From Treponema bryantii NK4A124 (GTDB lineage: Bacteria; Spirochaetota; Spirochaetia; Treponematales; Treponemataceae), in NCBI RefSeq assembly GCF_000421345.1, contig NZ_ATWV01000010.1, positions 1 through 64,000 of the forward strand: a DNA stretch of 64,000 bases, written 5' to 3'. A program made the translations under genes and the position numbers. Shown here one piece after another: positions 44,484 through 53,131 of this stretch (within the stretch, counting starts at the first letter, position 1; each line of letters starts with the position of its first letter). The notes under the pieces are model-generated. The model made no database searches, was not told the DNA's origin, and saw nothing but the letters and a program-made list of their open reading frames with translations.

Positions 44484-45776
44484 TTATATTCCTAATACTA
44501 AACAGGCGTTAGCACCGCCAAAGGCAAAAGAATTTGAAAGGCAGACTTTGAGTTCTCCGCCTGTGCCGGCGGCCTCATCCTCGCCGTCCACGCCGGATTT
44601 TCCGTCCACTATGTTAAGGGCCGGAAGCTCCTCGTCTCGTTCGCCATCCCACACCTGTACAGGTAATTTGATATTTTTCTTTCCTTTATTTTCCACCAGG
44701 GCCTTCCAGCAGATTGCTGCCTCGAGAGCTGCCGCCGCACCAAGGGTGTGACCGGTGATTGGCTTTGTTGTGGAAACTGGAACCGAAGCTGCGTGAGCGC
44801 CGCCGGCTTCTCCGGCCTCGCGGGCTTCGCCGAAAATTGCCGCCACGGCCTTTGCTTCCATGCTGTCGTTAAACTTTGTTCCTGTTCCGTGCAGGTTGAT
44901 GTAGCCGACGTCGCTGGTGGCAAGGCCGGCATTTTCCAGAGCCCGGCGGATTGCCTTTTCGGCGCCCGCCCCTGTCGGGTCCGGTGAAGTCATGTGATAT
45001 GCGTCGGCACTTTCGCCCCAGCCTAGGAGGCGTACGGTGGTGGTACTGGTGGTTTCGATACGCCCGCCTTGCGGGCACTCAACCACCGAAAGAGGCTCCT
45101 TCGTCAAAACAAAAAAGGCAGCGCCGTCCCCCAGAGTAATTCCGTGTCTGTTTTTACTGAACGGGTTTGTGATTTCTGAAGAAACCGCCTCGAGCGCAGA
45201 AAAACCTATCAGTGTTGTATCAGAAGCAATATCAATTCCGCCAACGAGTGCCGCATCAGCTACGCCGCCCATAATCATTTCGGCTGCCTTTATGATTGCA
45301 CCTGCACTGGAAGAACAGGCGGTCGCAAAAGTAATTGCCGGGCCTGTTAGTCCAAACTTTTCTGCAACAAAAGTTGAAACGTAATCTGCACCCTGGATTT
45401 CCAGAGAGTAGTCGGCAGGAAATTCTCCGTCTGAAAAATATTTTCTGTGACCGGCCAGTGAAAACTCCGTTCCATTATCGCAGGAGCCGATGCAGACTGC
45501 AACTCGGTCTGCACCATACTTATCGCGAACTGCTGCAATATCATCAGCTATCTGCTCAAGGGCTGCATTTTCAATCCGCATAATCTTCATATCATAACGG
45601 GCACCACTTGGTTTTAAGTTAGCCTCATCTACTCTAGCTGCAAAATATTCTTCGCCGTTGCAGGCTTTTACTTTTTTGATATTGTCCTGTCTGCCAGTAG
45701 TTACAGCATCCCAAAGCTGGTCAATATTGTTGCCGGCACAGCTCATAACTCCTGGCTTTGAAAGATATAAATTCAT
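44484..45776 (-). CDS. Beta-ketoacyl-ACP synthase (ApeO/FabB-like)
   Basis: A 430-residue condensing enzyme with the triad ATACSSSAGA, NLHGTGTKFND and KPITGHTLGAAA. Start 45776 (MNLYLSKPGVMSCAG) has GAGGAA upstream and begins one base after the previous gene. A family A palindrome (45048-45087) is inserted in frame (VVECPQGGRIETT), and a low-complexity stretch (AREAGEAGGAHAASV) lies near residue 320. Ketosynthases starting with YLSKPGVMSC-like sequence are typical of the aryl polyene type rather than housekeeping FabF. Confidence 0.87.
   Translation of the reverse strand: MNLYLSKPGVMSCAGNNIDQLWDAVTTGRQDNIKKVKACNGEEYFAARVDEANLKPSGARYDMKIMRIENAALEQIADDIAAVRDKYGADRVAVCIGSCDNGTEFSLAGHRKYFSDGEFPADYSLEIQGADYVSTFVAEKFGLTGPAITFATACSSSAGAIIKAAEMIMGGVADAALVGGIDIASDTTLIGFSALEAVSSEITNPFSKNRHGITLGDGAAFFVLTKEPLSVVECPQGGRIETTSTTTVRLLGWGESADAYHMTSPDPTGAGAEKAIRRALENAGLATSDVGYINLHGTGTKFNDSMEAKAVAAIFGEAREAGEAGGAHAASVPVSTTKPITGHTLGAAAALEAAICWKALVENKGKKNIKLPVQVWDGERDEELPALNIVDGKSGVDGEDEAAGTGGELKVCLSNSFAFGGANACLVLGI
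45048..45087. repeat. Palindromic element, family A, in the ketosynthase gene
   Basis: A 40-bp inverted repeat read in frame as VVECPQGGRIETT. Confidence 0.85.
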
Positions 45777-45777
45777 T

Positions 45778-46452
45778 CTATTCCTCAAGCTTCGTCAGAC
45801 TATATTCATAGCCGCGAAGATAATTTTTGATTTTGACAGTATCTTTTTTTATTACGATTTCTTCTATCAGTTTTTTACCATCTTTAATTAAACGAGTTTC
45901 ACTCACCCCTGCTGCCTGAATTTCATCACTGCCATTCCAAACTTCAAACTCCAGACCGGCATTTTCATAATTTTCTCTGAGTGCTGCTTTCTCATAAAAT
46001 GCATTTTGAATATCGCAGATTATATATTCCCCGGGAAGATTTTTTGGAAAATAGGCCGAATCAAAAATCACCTTGTCGCCGTCATAAAAAACATTGCCCA
46101 TATCTGTGCCAAAATCATTCATCAGAGAAAGACTGATTCCCTGAGCATCAATCTGACTGTAAGACATAAGCGAAAAACTGCTGTTGCCAAAACTACCGTT
46201 CAGTAGTTGGAGTCCTTCAAAAACTCCACCCGCTGCGGCAGGCTGCAGAAGATTTACTTTTTTTGTGTTTGTAACATAAACGGAACGGAGTTTTGCAGAA
46301 GTCTTATTTCCATCAGCCACTTTTTTTGTTGAGGCACAGGAAACCAGAAAAAGAGAAAGGATAATTATTATAAATGTGGTTTCGTGTTTCGACAAGCTCA
46401 ACACTCGTCTGCTTCGCAGGCACTCAACCACCGGTCTTGCTTTTTTCATCAT
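45778..46452 (-). CDS. DUF3261-like lipoprotein
   Basis: A 224-residue lipoprotein. The hydrophobic core FIIIILSLFLVSC ends in a lipobox with Cys near residue 39. The n-region is lengthened by a long family A palindrome (46376-46432), which encodes VVECLRSRRVLSLSK before the core. The body (LQLLNGSFGNSSFSLMSY, FDSAYFPKNLPGEYI) resembles DUF3261 proteins that accompany aryl polyene type clusters, probably for handling the lipid at the outer membrane. Its ATG follows the trkH stop at once, and it precedes the ketosynthase by one base. Confidence 0.68.
   Translation of the reverse strand: MMKKARPVVECLRSRRVLSLSKHETTFIIIILSLFLVSCASTKKVADGNKTSAKLRSVYVTNTKKVNLLQPAAAGGVFEGLQLLNGSFGNSSFSLMSYSQIDAQGISLSLMNDFGTDMGNVFYDGDKVIFDSAYFPKNLPGEYIICDIQNAFYEKAALRENYENAGLEFEVWNGSDEIQAAGVSETRLIKDGKKLIEEIVIKKDTVKIKNYLRGYEYSLTKLEE
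46376..46432. repeat. Long palindromic element, family A variant, in the lipoprotein signal region
   Basis: A 57-bp variant with an additional inner segment (TTCGACAAGCTCAACACTCG). It is read in frame within the n-region of a signal peptide without destroying the hydrophobic core or lipobox. Confidence 0.8.
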
Positions 46453-47898
46453 CTATTTTTCCCAGTAAACCGGCAGAAAGTAAATTATCATTGTGTATAA
46501 TTCAAGACGGCCTGCAAGCATTGCAAAGCTATACCAGTATTTTACAAAATCAGGAAGGAAGCCGAAATTTTCTGCAGGCCCAAGAAGACCATAACCCGGA
46601 CCAATATTTCCGACCATGCTGAGGGCTCCGGTAAAGCTTGACCACACATCAAGATTTCCAAGGCAACCTACAAAAGTGGTAATCAATACCAGGGCAAAAT
46701 ACACAACCATAAAAGCCGCAACGTTGAAAACAATATCCTTGCGGCCAGGGCGTCCGTTCAAGCGGATTGCAAAAACTCCGTGCGGATGCAGCATCTTGCG
46801 GGTTTCGTTCTGAACCTGTTTTCCAAGAACCAGCCAGCGGATTACTTTAACACCACCCGAGGTTGAGCCCGAACATCCGCCTATAAAGAAAGTAACAAAA
46901 AGCAGGAACTGAGTTGCAGCCGGCCACTTCATAAAGTCTGCGGTAGAAAAACCGGTTGTGGTCATAAGAGAAACAACCTGGAAGGAGCTGTAGCGAAGAC
47001 TGTCGCCAAAATTGCCGTAAAAATTTTTGAGAGAAATTGTAACTGCAACAATAAGGGCCGCAACAATTGCAAGGTAGGCTTTAAACTCAGAGTTGCTTGT
47101 GATGTCGCTGAACTTTCTTGTGAAAATATAAAAGTAAAGACTGAAGTTGATTCCGGCCAGGAACATAAAAATCATTATGATTACGTCAATTGCAACAGAA
47201 TTGTAGGCACCGATTGAGCTGTTGCGTGTAGAAAATCCGCCTGTTCCCAAAGTTGCAAAGGCGTGAGAAAGGGCGTCGGTAAAAGTCATGCCCGCAAGCT
47301 TGAGTGCGATTGTTTCTGCAGCGGTAAAACCAAGGTAAATGAGCCAGAGGATTTTTGCAGTAGTTGTGATGCGGGCAGTTACTTTTCCCTTTTCAGGGCC
47401 GGTGGTTTCTGCCTTAATCAGCTGAAAGCCGCCCACCCCCAGCAGAGGCATAAGGGCCACGGTGAGGGTAACGATTCCCATACCGCCGATCCAGTGGGTA
47501 AGACAGCGAAGCATGTTGATTGATTTTGGAAGGCTTTCTATTTCGGATAAAATAGTTGAACCGGTTGTAGAAAATCCGCTGACACTTTCAAAAAGGGCAT
47601 CGACAAAGCGGGGAATGCTTTTGCTGGCATACATTGGAATGGCGCCCATAAAGCTGATTACCACCCAGGAAAGGGCAACAATCAAAAAGGTCTGCCGGGT
47701 ATTCATTGTGATTTTGAATTTTCGTGTTGGTATGTTTACTGCAGTCACAAAAACAAAGCTTGCAAGCATTGGGATTATAAAGGAAAGATAAACCGAACTT
47801 TCACCGTAATAAAATGCAAAGCCAAGCGGAATCGCAAAAAGTGCGCCGGTTATTGCAAGGAGAATGGAAGATATTTTTAAGAATGATATTATGAACAA
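46453..47898 (-). CDS. trkH: Potassium uptake channel subunit TrkH
   Basis: A 481-residue Trk/Ktr-type K+ translocating membrane protein. Pore-loop motifs are seen: SVSGFSTTGSTIL, ALATLGTGGFSTRNSSIG (seen as GTGGFSTRN), MTTTGFSTADF and GNIGPGYG; also LTHWIGGMGIV and GGCSGSTSGGVKV. It works with TrkA, encoded three bases upstream in the same operon. Length is normal. Confidence 0.96.
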   Translation of the reverse strand: MFIISFLKISSILLAITGALFAIPLGFAFYYGESSVYLSFIIPMLASFVFVTAVNIPTRKFKITMNTRQTFLIVALSWVVISFMGAIPMYASKSIPRFVDALFESVSGFSTTGSTILSEIESLPKSINMLRCLTHWIGGMGIVTLTVALMPLLGVGGFQLIKAETTGPEKGKVTARITTTAKILWLIYLGFTAAETIALKLAGMTFTDALSHAFATLGTGGFSTRNSSIGAYNSVAIDVIIMIFMFLAGINFSLYFYIFTRKFSDITSNSEFKAYLAIVAALIVAVTISLKNFYGNFGDSLRYSSFQVVSLMTTTGFSTADFMKWPAATQFLLFVTFFIGGCSGSTSGGVKVIRWLVLGKQVQNETRKMLHPHGVFAIRLNGRPGRKDIVFNVAAFMVVYFALVLITTFVGCLGNLDVWSSFTGALSMVGNIGPGYGLLGPAENFGFLPDFVKYWYSFAMLAGRLELYTMIIYFLPVYWEK

Positions 47899-47901
47899 AG
47901 T

Positions 47902-49347
47902 TTACTCTCCGCTGCCAAAATATGCTAAAACCTTCTTACTGTTCTCAGCAACTGTAATAAGAACTATATGATCACCCGCAGTAATGCGTGTGTTTCCATT
48001 TACAATCTGATACTGGTCGGTGCCTGATTTTTTATCCAGCAGAACAAGGAAGGTTCCCGGATTTGAAATCTCCTTGAGCTCCTTGCCGCTGACTTTAGAA
48101 TCAGAAGTAACTTCACATTCAACAATTTCCAGCTGACCGTTTGTTACGGTGTGAATCTCTTTTACAGACTTTCCGCGCAGGTGACTCATGATGGAATCAA
48201 CTACAGCGTCGCGGAGAGGAACCGGTACGTCGATTCCAAGTTTTCGTGAAATCTCTGCAAAGGCCGAACTGCCTACAAGGCTCACTGTCTGCTTTACTCC
48301 CAACGATTCGAGGTAAGCTGCAAGCACCATGTTCATCTCATGATTATGTGTTGTACAAATTGCAAGATCAAAGTTTACAATTCCTTCATCTCGGAGGAAG
48401 TTTTCATCTGTTGCATCCGCCCTCATTACCCGCGCATCCGGAAACTTTTCCGAGGCGGCTTTTGTGAGCTCATCATTGCTGTCGATAATCACAAAATCAA
48501 AATTGCGGCGAGCCTTAAGATTTGTAAAGAGGCGGGCAATTCCGCTGGCCTTCTGAGCACTGCCCATCAGCTTTTCAGCAACAATGGTTCCAATGCGGCC
48601 GGCGCCAATCATACAAACCTTGCGGAGCTCCTTCTGCTCGGCGCCGCAAAGCTCAACCAGTTTTGCAATATCATCTTTTGAAACAAGAACTCCGATTATT
48701 GTGTCGGCTTCGAGCTTTGTGTCGCCGGAAGGCAGCATGGTCTCGCCGTTCTGTTCAATATAGGCTACCAGGAATTTTACATCAGTTTTGCTGCGAAGTT
48801 CCTTGAGAAGGGCGCCGTCAAACTGGCTGCCTGCTGCAACTGTGATACGGGCAATCTCAAGATCAGAATTATCAAAAGTGATTACATTTCCAACCGCGCC
48901 GTTTTCTACTGCCTGTACAATTGCATCTGCTGCCTCAACATCCGGGTGAATCATATAGTTGATTCCATAAAGCGGACGGTGTTTGCCGGCAAAGGTGTTT
49001 GAATGCTTTTTTTCTGCCTTGGCTGTGTTTACGTAATAAGCGTAATTTCGAACGCGGGCAATTTTCAAAATATCAGGATATACCGCATCAACAAGTGAGC
49101 AGGTAATCATATTAACTTCATCAGAAGAGGTAACGCAGACAAGGGCATCGGCTTTTGCAATTCCAAGCTCCTCCAGCGTTTCGAGGTTGTTTCCATCTGC
49201 ACACATAACTGTACAATCCAGTTGATTTGAAGCATGGCGGATTGTATTTTCGTCGTTATCTACAACAGCAACCTGATTTTTTTCATTAATCAAAAGTTTG
49301 GCAAGCTGGATTCCTGTGAACCCTGCGCCTACAATAACTATTCTCAT
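47902..49347 (-). CDS. trkA: Trk potassium regulator TrkA
   Basis: A 481-residue peripheral protein that gates TrkH by nucleotide binding. It has two RCK repeats: MRIVIVGAGFTGIQLAKLL at the start and VCMIGAGRIGTIVAEKLMG near residue 240, each followed by a RCK_C part. NAD(H) or ATP/ADP binding is expected. A TATAAT lies only a few bases before the ATG, but the gene also follows the HAD gene by 20 bases and could be read through from it. Confidence 0.95.
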   Translation of the reverse strand: MRIVIVGAGFTGIQLAKLLINEKNQVAVVDNDENTIRHASNQLDCTVMCADGNNLETLEELGIAKADALVCVTSSDEVNMITCSLVDAVYPDILKIARVRNYAYYVNTAKAEKKHSNTFAGKHRPLYGINYMIHPDVEAADAIVQAVENGAVGNVITFDNSDLEIARITVAAGSQFDGALLKELRSKTDVKFLVAYIEQNGETMLPSGDTKLEADTIIGVLVSKDDIAKLVELCGAEQKELRKVCMIGAGRIGTIVAEKLMGSAQKASGIARLFTNLKARRNFDFVIIDSNDELTKAASEKFPDARVMRADATDENFLRDEGIVNFDLAICTTHNHEMNMVLAAYLESLGVKQTVSLVGSSAFAEISRKLGIDVPVPLRDAVVDSIMSHLRGKSVKEIHTVTNGQLEIVECEVTSDSKVSGKELKEISNPGTFLVLLDKKSGTDQYQIVNGNTRITAGDHIVLITVAENSKKVLAYFGSGE

Positions 49348-49367
49348 ACTTCCATTATACTATGAAA

Positions 49368-50057
49368 TCAGGAATTTAGGGAATCTATGAAATTTATGAT
49401 GTCCTGCCGGGTAGCGGCGTGAAGGAAGTCTTCAAAGATAGGACTCGGGATGTGCGGCTCATAGGCAAGATCGCGGAACCAGGTGCACTGAATTGCCTGC
49501 ATGCCAAGCTCGCGGGCAGCTTGAAGTTCGTGGGAACCGCCGTCGCCAACGTAGAGGCATTCTTGGGGTGTGACGTTCAGGGATTGTACGGCCCGCTTGT
49601 AGATCTCGGGGTCCGGCTTTGAAATGCCCTGTTCGTAGGAAATCATGGCTGCGTCAAAAAGGGGATAGAGCGGAGATGAAAGAATCATGTCGCGCTCGTC
49701 GGAAAAGGTGTTTGTGATGAGGCCAGTCTTGAGGCCTTTTGCGCGGAGGGTTTGCAGAAACCAGAGTGACTCAGGCGGGATGGCGCCGAAGGTGTCGCCC
49801 AGGGCTTCGCGGCGCTTGCGACAAACAAGCTGGACATTTTCCGGGGACCAGGCGCCCAGGTTTTTGAGAGTTATTGTCAGGCCCTCTTCCATGGAATATT
49901 TTCCAAGTGTGCGGTCTTTTTCTGTTTCGTGCCAGCATTTGCGAAAGGCTTCCATTGGCTGATTGAGATCCGCAGCTATGTGCTCACTGAAATAGGTTCG
50001 TCCCGTAAAGAGTGTTACGAGCGTTTCAAACATATCGAAAATTACGGCTTTAATCAT
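49368..50057 (-). CDS. HAD-family hydrolase
   Basis: A 229-residue hydrolase. Motif I is FDMFETL with the nucleophile Asp, motif II is GLITNTF, motif III KPDPEIYK and motif IV YVGDGGSHEL. The residue two after the nucleophile is Phe instead of Asp, as in haloacid-dehalogenase-like members. It probably acts on a small phosphorylated metabolite. CAGGAAAA precedes the ATG. Substrate not predictable. Confidence 0.87.
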   Translation of the reverse strand: MIKAVIFDMFETLVTLFTGRTYFSEHIAADLNQPMEAFRKCWHETEKDRTLGKYSMEEGLTITLKNLGAWSPENVQLVCRKRREALGDTFGAIPPESLWFLQTLRAKGLKTGLITNTFSDERDMILSSPLYPLFDAAMISYEQGISKPDPEIYKRAVQSLNVTPQECLYVGDGGSHELQAARELGMQAIQCTWFRDLAYEPHIPSPIFEDFLHAATRQDIINFIDSLNS

Positions 50058-50098
50058 TTTGTTTTCCTGCTGCCAGTGACTGTGCTGGCTGCCCCCTG

Positions 50099-50305
50099 CT
50101 ATCTGTATTTTATAAAATAATAGACAACATAAACCCAGCCCAAAGCGCCGTGAACAATTGCCCAGCCAATTGATTTCCAGGTCACAAAGCTGATTACCAT
50201 TGCGAGCGCAGAGCCAAAAGAAATCCCCTTCTCCACAGAGCGTTTTACAATCTTTCTTGAGCCGTCCGGGCGTTCTTCAATTTCTTCTATAATTTCATTT
50301 CCCAT
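50099..50305 (-). CDS. Small membrane protein of unknown function
   Basis: A 68-residue protein with an acidic/basic N-terminus (MGNEIIEEIEERPDGSRKIVKRS) and two hydrophobic stretches (FGSALAMVISFVTW, then IVHGALGWVYVVYYFI). A GGAGGCTC lies upstream. Short proteins of this kind are often annotated in spirochaetes without function. Confidence 0.65.
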   Translation of the reverse strand: MGNEIIEEIEERPDGSRKIVKRSVEKGISFGSALAMVISFVTWKSIGWAIVHGALGWVYVVYYFIKYR

Positions 50306-50447
50306 AAAGCTTGAGCCTCCTTTGAGTTTTTGTCTTAATTTGTTGATTTATTATAGCATGAAGTTTTGGTAACAAAATTAAAGACGTTCATGAATCGTAA
50401 AAAATCGTGCACGAAATGCTGTCCCCCCGAGCCCCCTTTCATGCAGA

Positions 50448-50879
50448 TTAATTTTCCTCTTCGCTACATATCCACTGGTGCATGCCGGGCCCAAAATCTT
50501 CGTTGGGTCGCTCGATAAAGCCAAACTTTTTATAAAAGCCTTCTTTACCTTTGGCGGCCTGGAGATTCACCATTATGCGCCAGCCAGGTTTGAGTTTACT
50601 TTTGATATAATTCATTGCGTAGTTCATAAGTTCACGGCCAATTCCCTTTCCTTGGAAATCCGGCCGAACAATTACATCTGCAATATAAACTACATAACCG
50701 TGATCCCATAAAAGTCTTACAAGACCAATTACTTTTCCATCTTTTCGGAAAGTGCATATATGGGTAGTATGTTCAAGGCCTGCCTTTGCCTGCTCAAGAG
50801 GAAAGCCACCCCAGCCAACCAAAGCGCGCATTTCCAAGTACTCTTCTGGTGTAATTGTATTTGTGATTTCGTATTCCAT
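50448..50879 (-). CDS. GNAT family N-acetyltransferase
   Basis: A 143-residue acetyltransferase. The acetyl-CoA binding motif is VRPDFQGKGIGREL, and the C-terminal strand FYKKFGFIERPNEDFGPGM is typical of the family. AGGAGAA precedes the ATG. Acceptor unknown. Confidence 0.88.
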   Translation of the reverse strand: MEYEITNTITPEEYLEMRALVGWGGFPLEQAKAGLEHTTHICTFRKDGKVIGLVRLLWDHGYVVYIADVIVRPDFQGKGIGRELMNYAMNYIKSKLKPGWRIMVNLQAAKGKEGFYKKFGFIERPNEDFGPGMHQWICSEEEN

Positions 50880-50904
50880 ATTTTGTTTCTTCTCCTAACT
50901 AACG

Positions 50905-51420
50905 TTAGTTTGCATTTTTATCATAATCGGAAATTATGATATCTTCTACCGGAAGCTTAAGCCCAATTTCCGGGTCTTTATAATTTACAATACCAGAGCT
51001 GTCTTTTTCGAAATCAGCATCCACGGCAAAAGCCTGAATTGTATTGTCTTCCAGAGTCAGAAAACCATGCCCAAAACCGGCAGGAATAAAAACAAGAAGC
51101 GGTCTGTCTGCATTGAGTTCAAAACTTTTATATTTCTTATAGGTTTTAGAATCCGGGCGGAGATCTACTATATAATCGAGTGCCTTTCCCTGAATAACGC
51201 TGATTAGTTTTCCCTTTGCGGCTTCTGCTTTTTGATAATGGATGCCGAAGAAGGTATGCTTTTGGGGAATTTTATAAATCCGCTGCTCGGTGATATTAAA
51301 GCCGTCTGGCAGCTCTGTTGTTTTTTTACTGAAGAAAACCTGCATTGTACCGCGGGAATCTTCCCTGCCATCCGGCTGAAGGAGTAAAACAGAATCGAAG
51401 ATTTTTTCAATTATTTTCAC
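50905..51420 (-). CDS. RmlC-like sugar epimerase family protein
   Basis: A 171-residue cupin of the dTDP-4-dehydrorhamnose 3,5-epimerase family. Seen are DSRGTMQVFFSK, GIHYQKAEAAKGKLISVIQG (seen as GIHYQ and KLISVIQG, with the family's catalytic His), DLRPDSKTYKKY and IPAGFGHGFLTLED. No other rhamnose genes lie nearby, so the true sugar substrate is open. It overlaps the ArsC-like gene by four bases. Confidence 0.87.
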   Translation of the reverse strand: MKIIEKIFDSVLLLQPDGREDSRGTMQVFFSKKTTELPDGFNITEQRIYKIPQKHTFFGIHYQKAEAAKGKLISVIQGKALDYIVDLRPDSKTYKKYKSFELNADRPLLVFIPAGFGHGFLTLEDNTIQAFAVDADFEKDSSGIVNYKDPEIGLKLPVEDIIISDYDKNAN

Positions 51421-51770
51421 TTTAGTGCCACCTTCCAGAGGTCTTCTTTGAAGCCGGGAATTACCGCAGAATCGGTAACTAAGAGAGGCCGCTTCACCAT
51501 CATGCCGTCGGAGGCAAGGAGCGCAAACTGCTGGTCCTCGGGCATCGAAGGAAGCTTTTTAGAAAGCTCCATTTCGCGATAAAGGATGCCGCTGGTATTA
51601 AAAAACTTTTTCAAAGGCAGGCCGGATTTTTTGTGCAGGCTGCGCAAGGTCTTTTCATCCGGGTTTTGAGTTTTAATGTCTATTAAATCATATTTGTAAC
51701 CGTGAGCATCCAGCCAGGCCAGAGCCTTTTTGCAGGTTGAACAGCGGGAATAACAATATACTTTTATCAT
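51417..51770 (-). CDS. ArsC/Spx-family thioredoxin-fold protein
   Basis: A 117-residue ArsC-like protein with the N-terminal CSTCKKALAWL redox motif and the family pattern KKSGLPLKKFFNTSG and VKRPLLV. Members include arsenate reductases and the regulator Spx; this one resembles the YffB/uncharacterised group. No arsenic genes are nearby. It is translationally coupled to the downstream RmlC-like gene. Confidence 0.88.
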   Translation of the reverse strand: MIKVYCYSRCSTCKKALAWLDAHGYKYDLIDIKTQNPDEKTLRSLHKKSGLPLKKFFNTSGILYREMELSKKLPSMPEDQQFALLASDGMMVKRPLLVTDSAVIPGFKEDLWKVALK

Positions 51771-52239
51771 AGGAAGCTCCTTGTCTTAAGTTTGGAATAT
51801 GAATTAATTATAGCTCAAAAGCAACGGGATTTCAGAATAATTTGAAGTGTGTGGGCGCAAAATCGGCTGGTGGTACGGATAAAATACGCTGATTAACGCG
51901 ATTTATCCGTATATTAAGCCGAATTTCATGGAAAAAATCTGGCGTGATACGGATAAATCACAGCAAACACTCAATTTTATCCGTATCTCGTGCCTCAAGA
52001 CGATGTGAGTTCTTATGAAAAACTGTGCTACCTACGGATAAATCGAGCCACCTACTCTCTTTTTATCCGTGTTTCAGGTTTTATCTCCATTGGAAAACTT
52101 TGTTCTCATACGGATAAAAATCACTACTTACTCTGTTTTATCCGTAGCCACCCCCTGGGAATCATTAAAAAAACTCTTTTTTTCTTAAATTTTTCACTTT
52201 TTTCTTGCCGGCGCAAGTCAAATTACTTACCTTTATAGT
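51771..52239 (+). repeat. Array of four inverted repeats upstream of a nuclease-like gene
   Basis: No gene is seen in this 470-bp gap. It contains four units of TACGGATAAA, 18-19 bases, TTTATCCGTA: 51874-51911, 51948-51985, 52033-52071 (last base changed) and 52109-52146. Unit starts are 74, 85 and 76 bases apart. The inner 18-19 bases and the spacers are not conserved. The array ends about 90 bases before the ATG at 52240. It could be a set of protein binding sites or an RNA of four hairpins. Confidence 0.85.
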
Positions 52240-53100
52240 ATGCAGTTCACAAAATGCATTGAAAACGAAGAGCTTTCTCCATTTTTCCTCGAGCCGCTTC
52301 TGGCTGCAAGGCTTTCTGAGGTGAGCACACTTCTGGAGCAGAAAGAAAATGAACTGCAAAAGGCGCCGGCCGGTTCTCTGCGCATTTCTAAAAGTGGAAA
52401 AACAATTCAGTATTATCAGATTACAGAAGCCGGCGACACACACGGCCAATACATTCATACGAAAAACTATAAGCTTGCAAAGGCCCTTGCCCAAAAAGAC
52501 TACGACATAAAGCTTCTTGCCACTCTTAAAAAAGAATTAAAGTTTTTGCAAAAGACTCTGCGCTCATACAGGTGGCTGCAAAAGTCTGCGACTCCCGCAG
52601 CACAGATTTTTGCAAAACTAAATAAACTTCGACGCCCGCTTATAAATCCCGCCTGCCTTCCTGCCGAAGACTTTGCAGAACTCTGGCAGTCTGTTCCATA
52701 CACACGAAAGCCTTTTTCAGAAGACTCACCAGAACTCTATACATCCCGTGGCGAACGCGTTCGCTCTAAATCTGAAATCATGATTGCAGATACTCTGCAC
52801 CGACTCAATATTCCATACCGCTACGAGTACCCGCTGGAAATCACAACAGAAAAAGGCGTGCGCCGTATTTTCCACCCAGATTTCATCTGCCTGAATCTTC
52901 GTACCCGCCAAGAGTTTCTCTGGGAGCACTTTGGCAAAATGGACGACGCTGAATACGCAGCCAGCGCCGCCCAGAAACTCAAGCTCTACGAAAAGAACGA
53001 AATCTATCCCGGAAAGAATCTGATTATTTCCATGGAAACTTCTACCTGGCCTATCTCGCCAAAGCAGATTGAAAAAACTGCAAAGCTGTATCTGCTGTAA
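52240..53100 (+). CDS. Putative PD-(D/E)XK nuclease-like protein
   Basis: A 286-residue protein. The N-terminal 150 residues are helical and charged (LSEVSTLLEQKENELQK, KLLATLKKELKFLQKTL). The C-terminal part looks like a nuclease core: VRSKSEIMIADTLHRLNIPYRYEYP, seen as RSKSEIMIADTL and PYRYEYP, then IFHPDF and QEFLWEHFGKMDD, giving the E-x-D-x-E pattern. The family occurs as single genes of unknown role in Firmicutes and treponemes. No ribosome binding site precedes the ATG, and a TATAGT box ends one base before it, so the start may be leaderless. It lies directly behind the inverted-repeat array. Confidence 0.72.
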   Translation: MQFTKCIENEELSPFFLEPLLAARLSEVSTLLEQKENELQKAPAGSLRISKSGKTIQYYQITEAGDTHGQYIHTKNYKLAKALAQKDYDIKLLATLKKELKFLQKTLRSYRWLQKSATPAAQIFAKLNKLRRPLINPACLPAEDFAELWQSVPYTRKPFSEDSPELYTSRGERVRSKSEIMIADTLHRLNIPYRYEYPLEITTEKGVRRIFHPDFICLNLRTRQEFLWEHFGKMDDAEYAASAAQKLKLYEKNEIYPGKNLIISMETSTWPISPKQIEKTAKLYLL

Positions 53101-53131
53101 GCCAAGTTTAACACTGAGGCTAGGCGCAATA

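Noticed and set aside
50380-50410. A further ANTAR-type hairpin (AAAGACGTTC)
   Set aside because: The words resemble the carA hairpin, but the stem partner GAAC is missing before the loop and no terminator follows.
51874-52146. CRISPR array
   Set aside because: The repeats are inverted pairs with variable inner bases, not direct repeats with equal spacers, and there are no cas genes.
51874-52146. Replication origin with DnaA boxes
   Set aside because: TTATCCGTA differs from TTATCCACA at two positions, and neither dnaA nor other origin genes are near.
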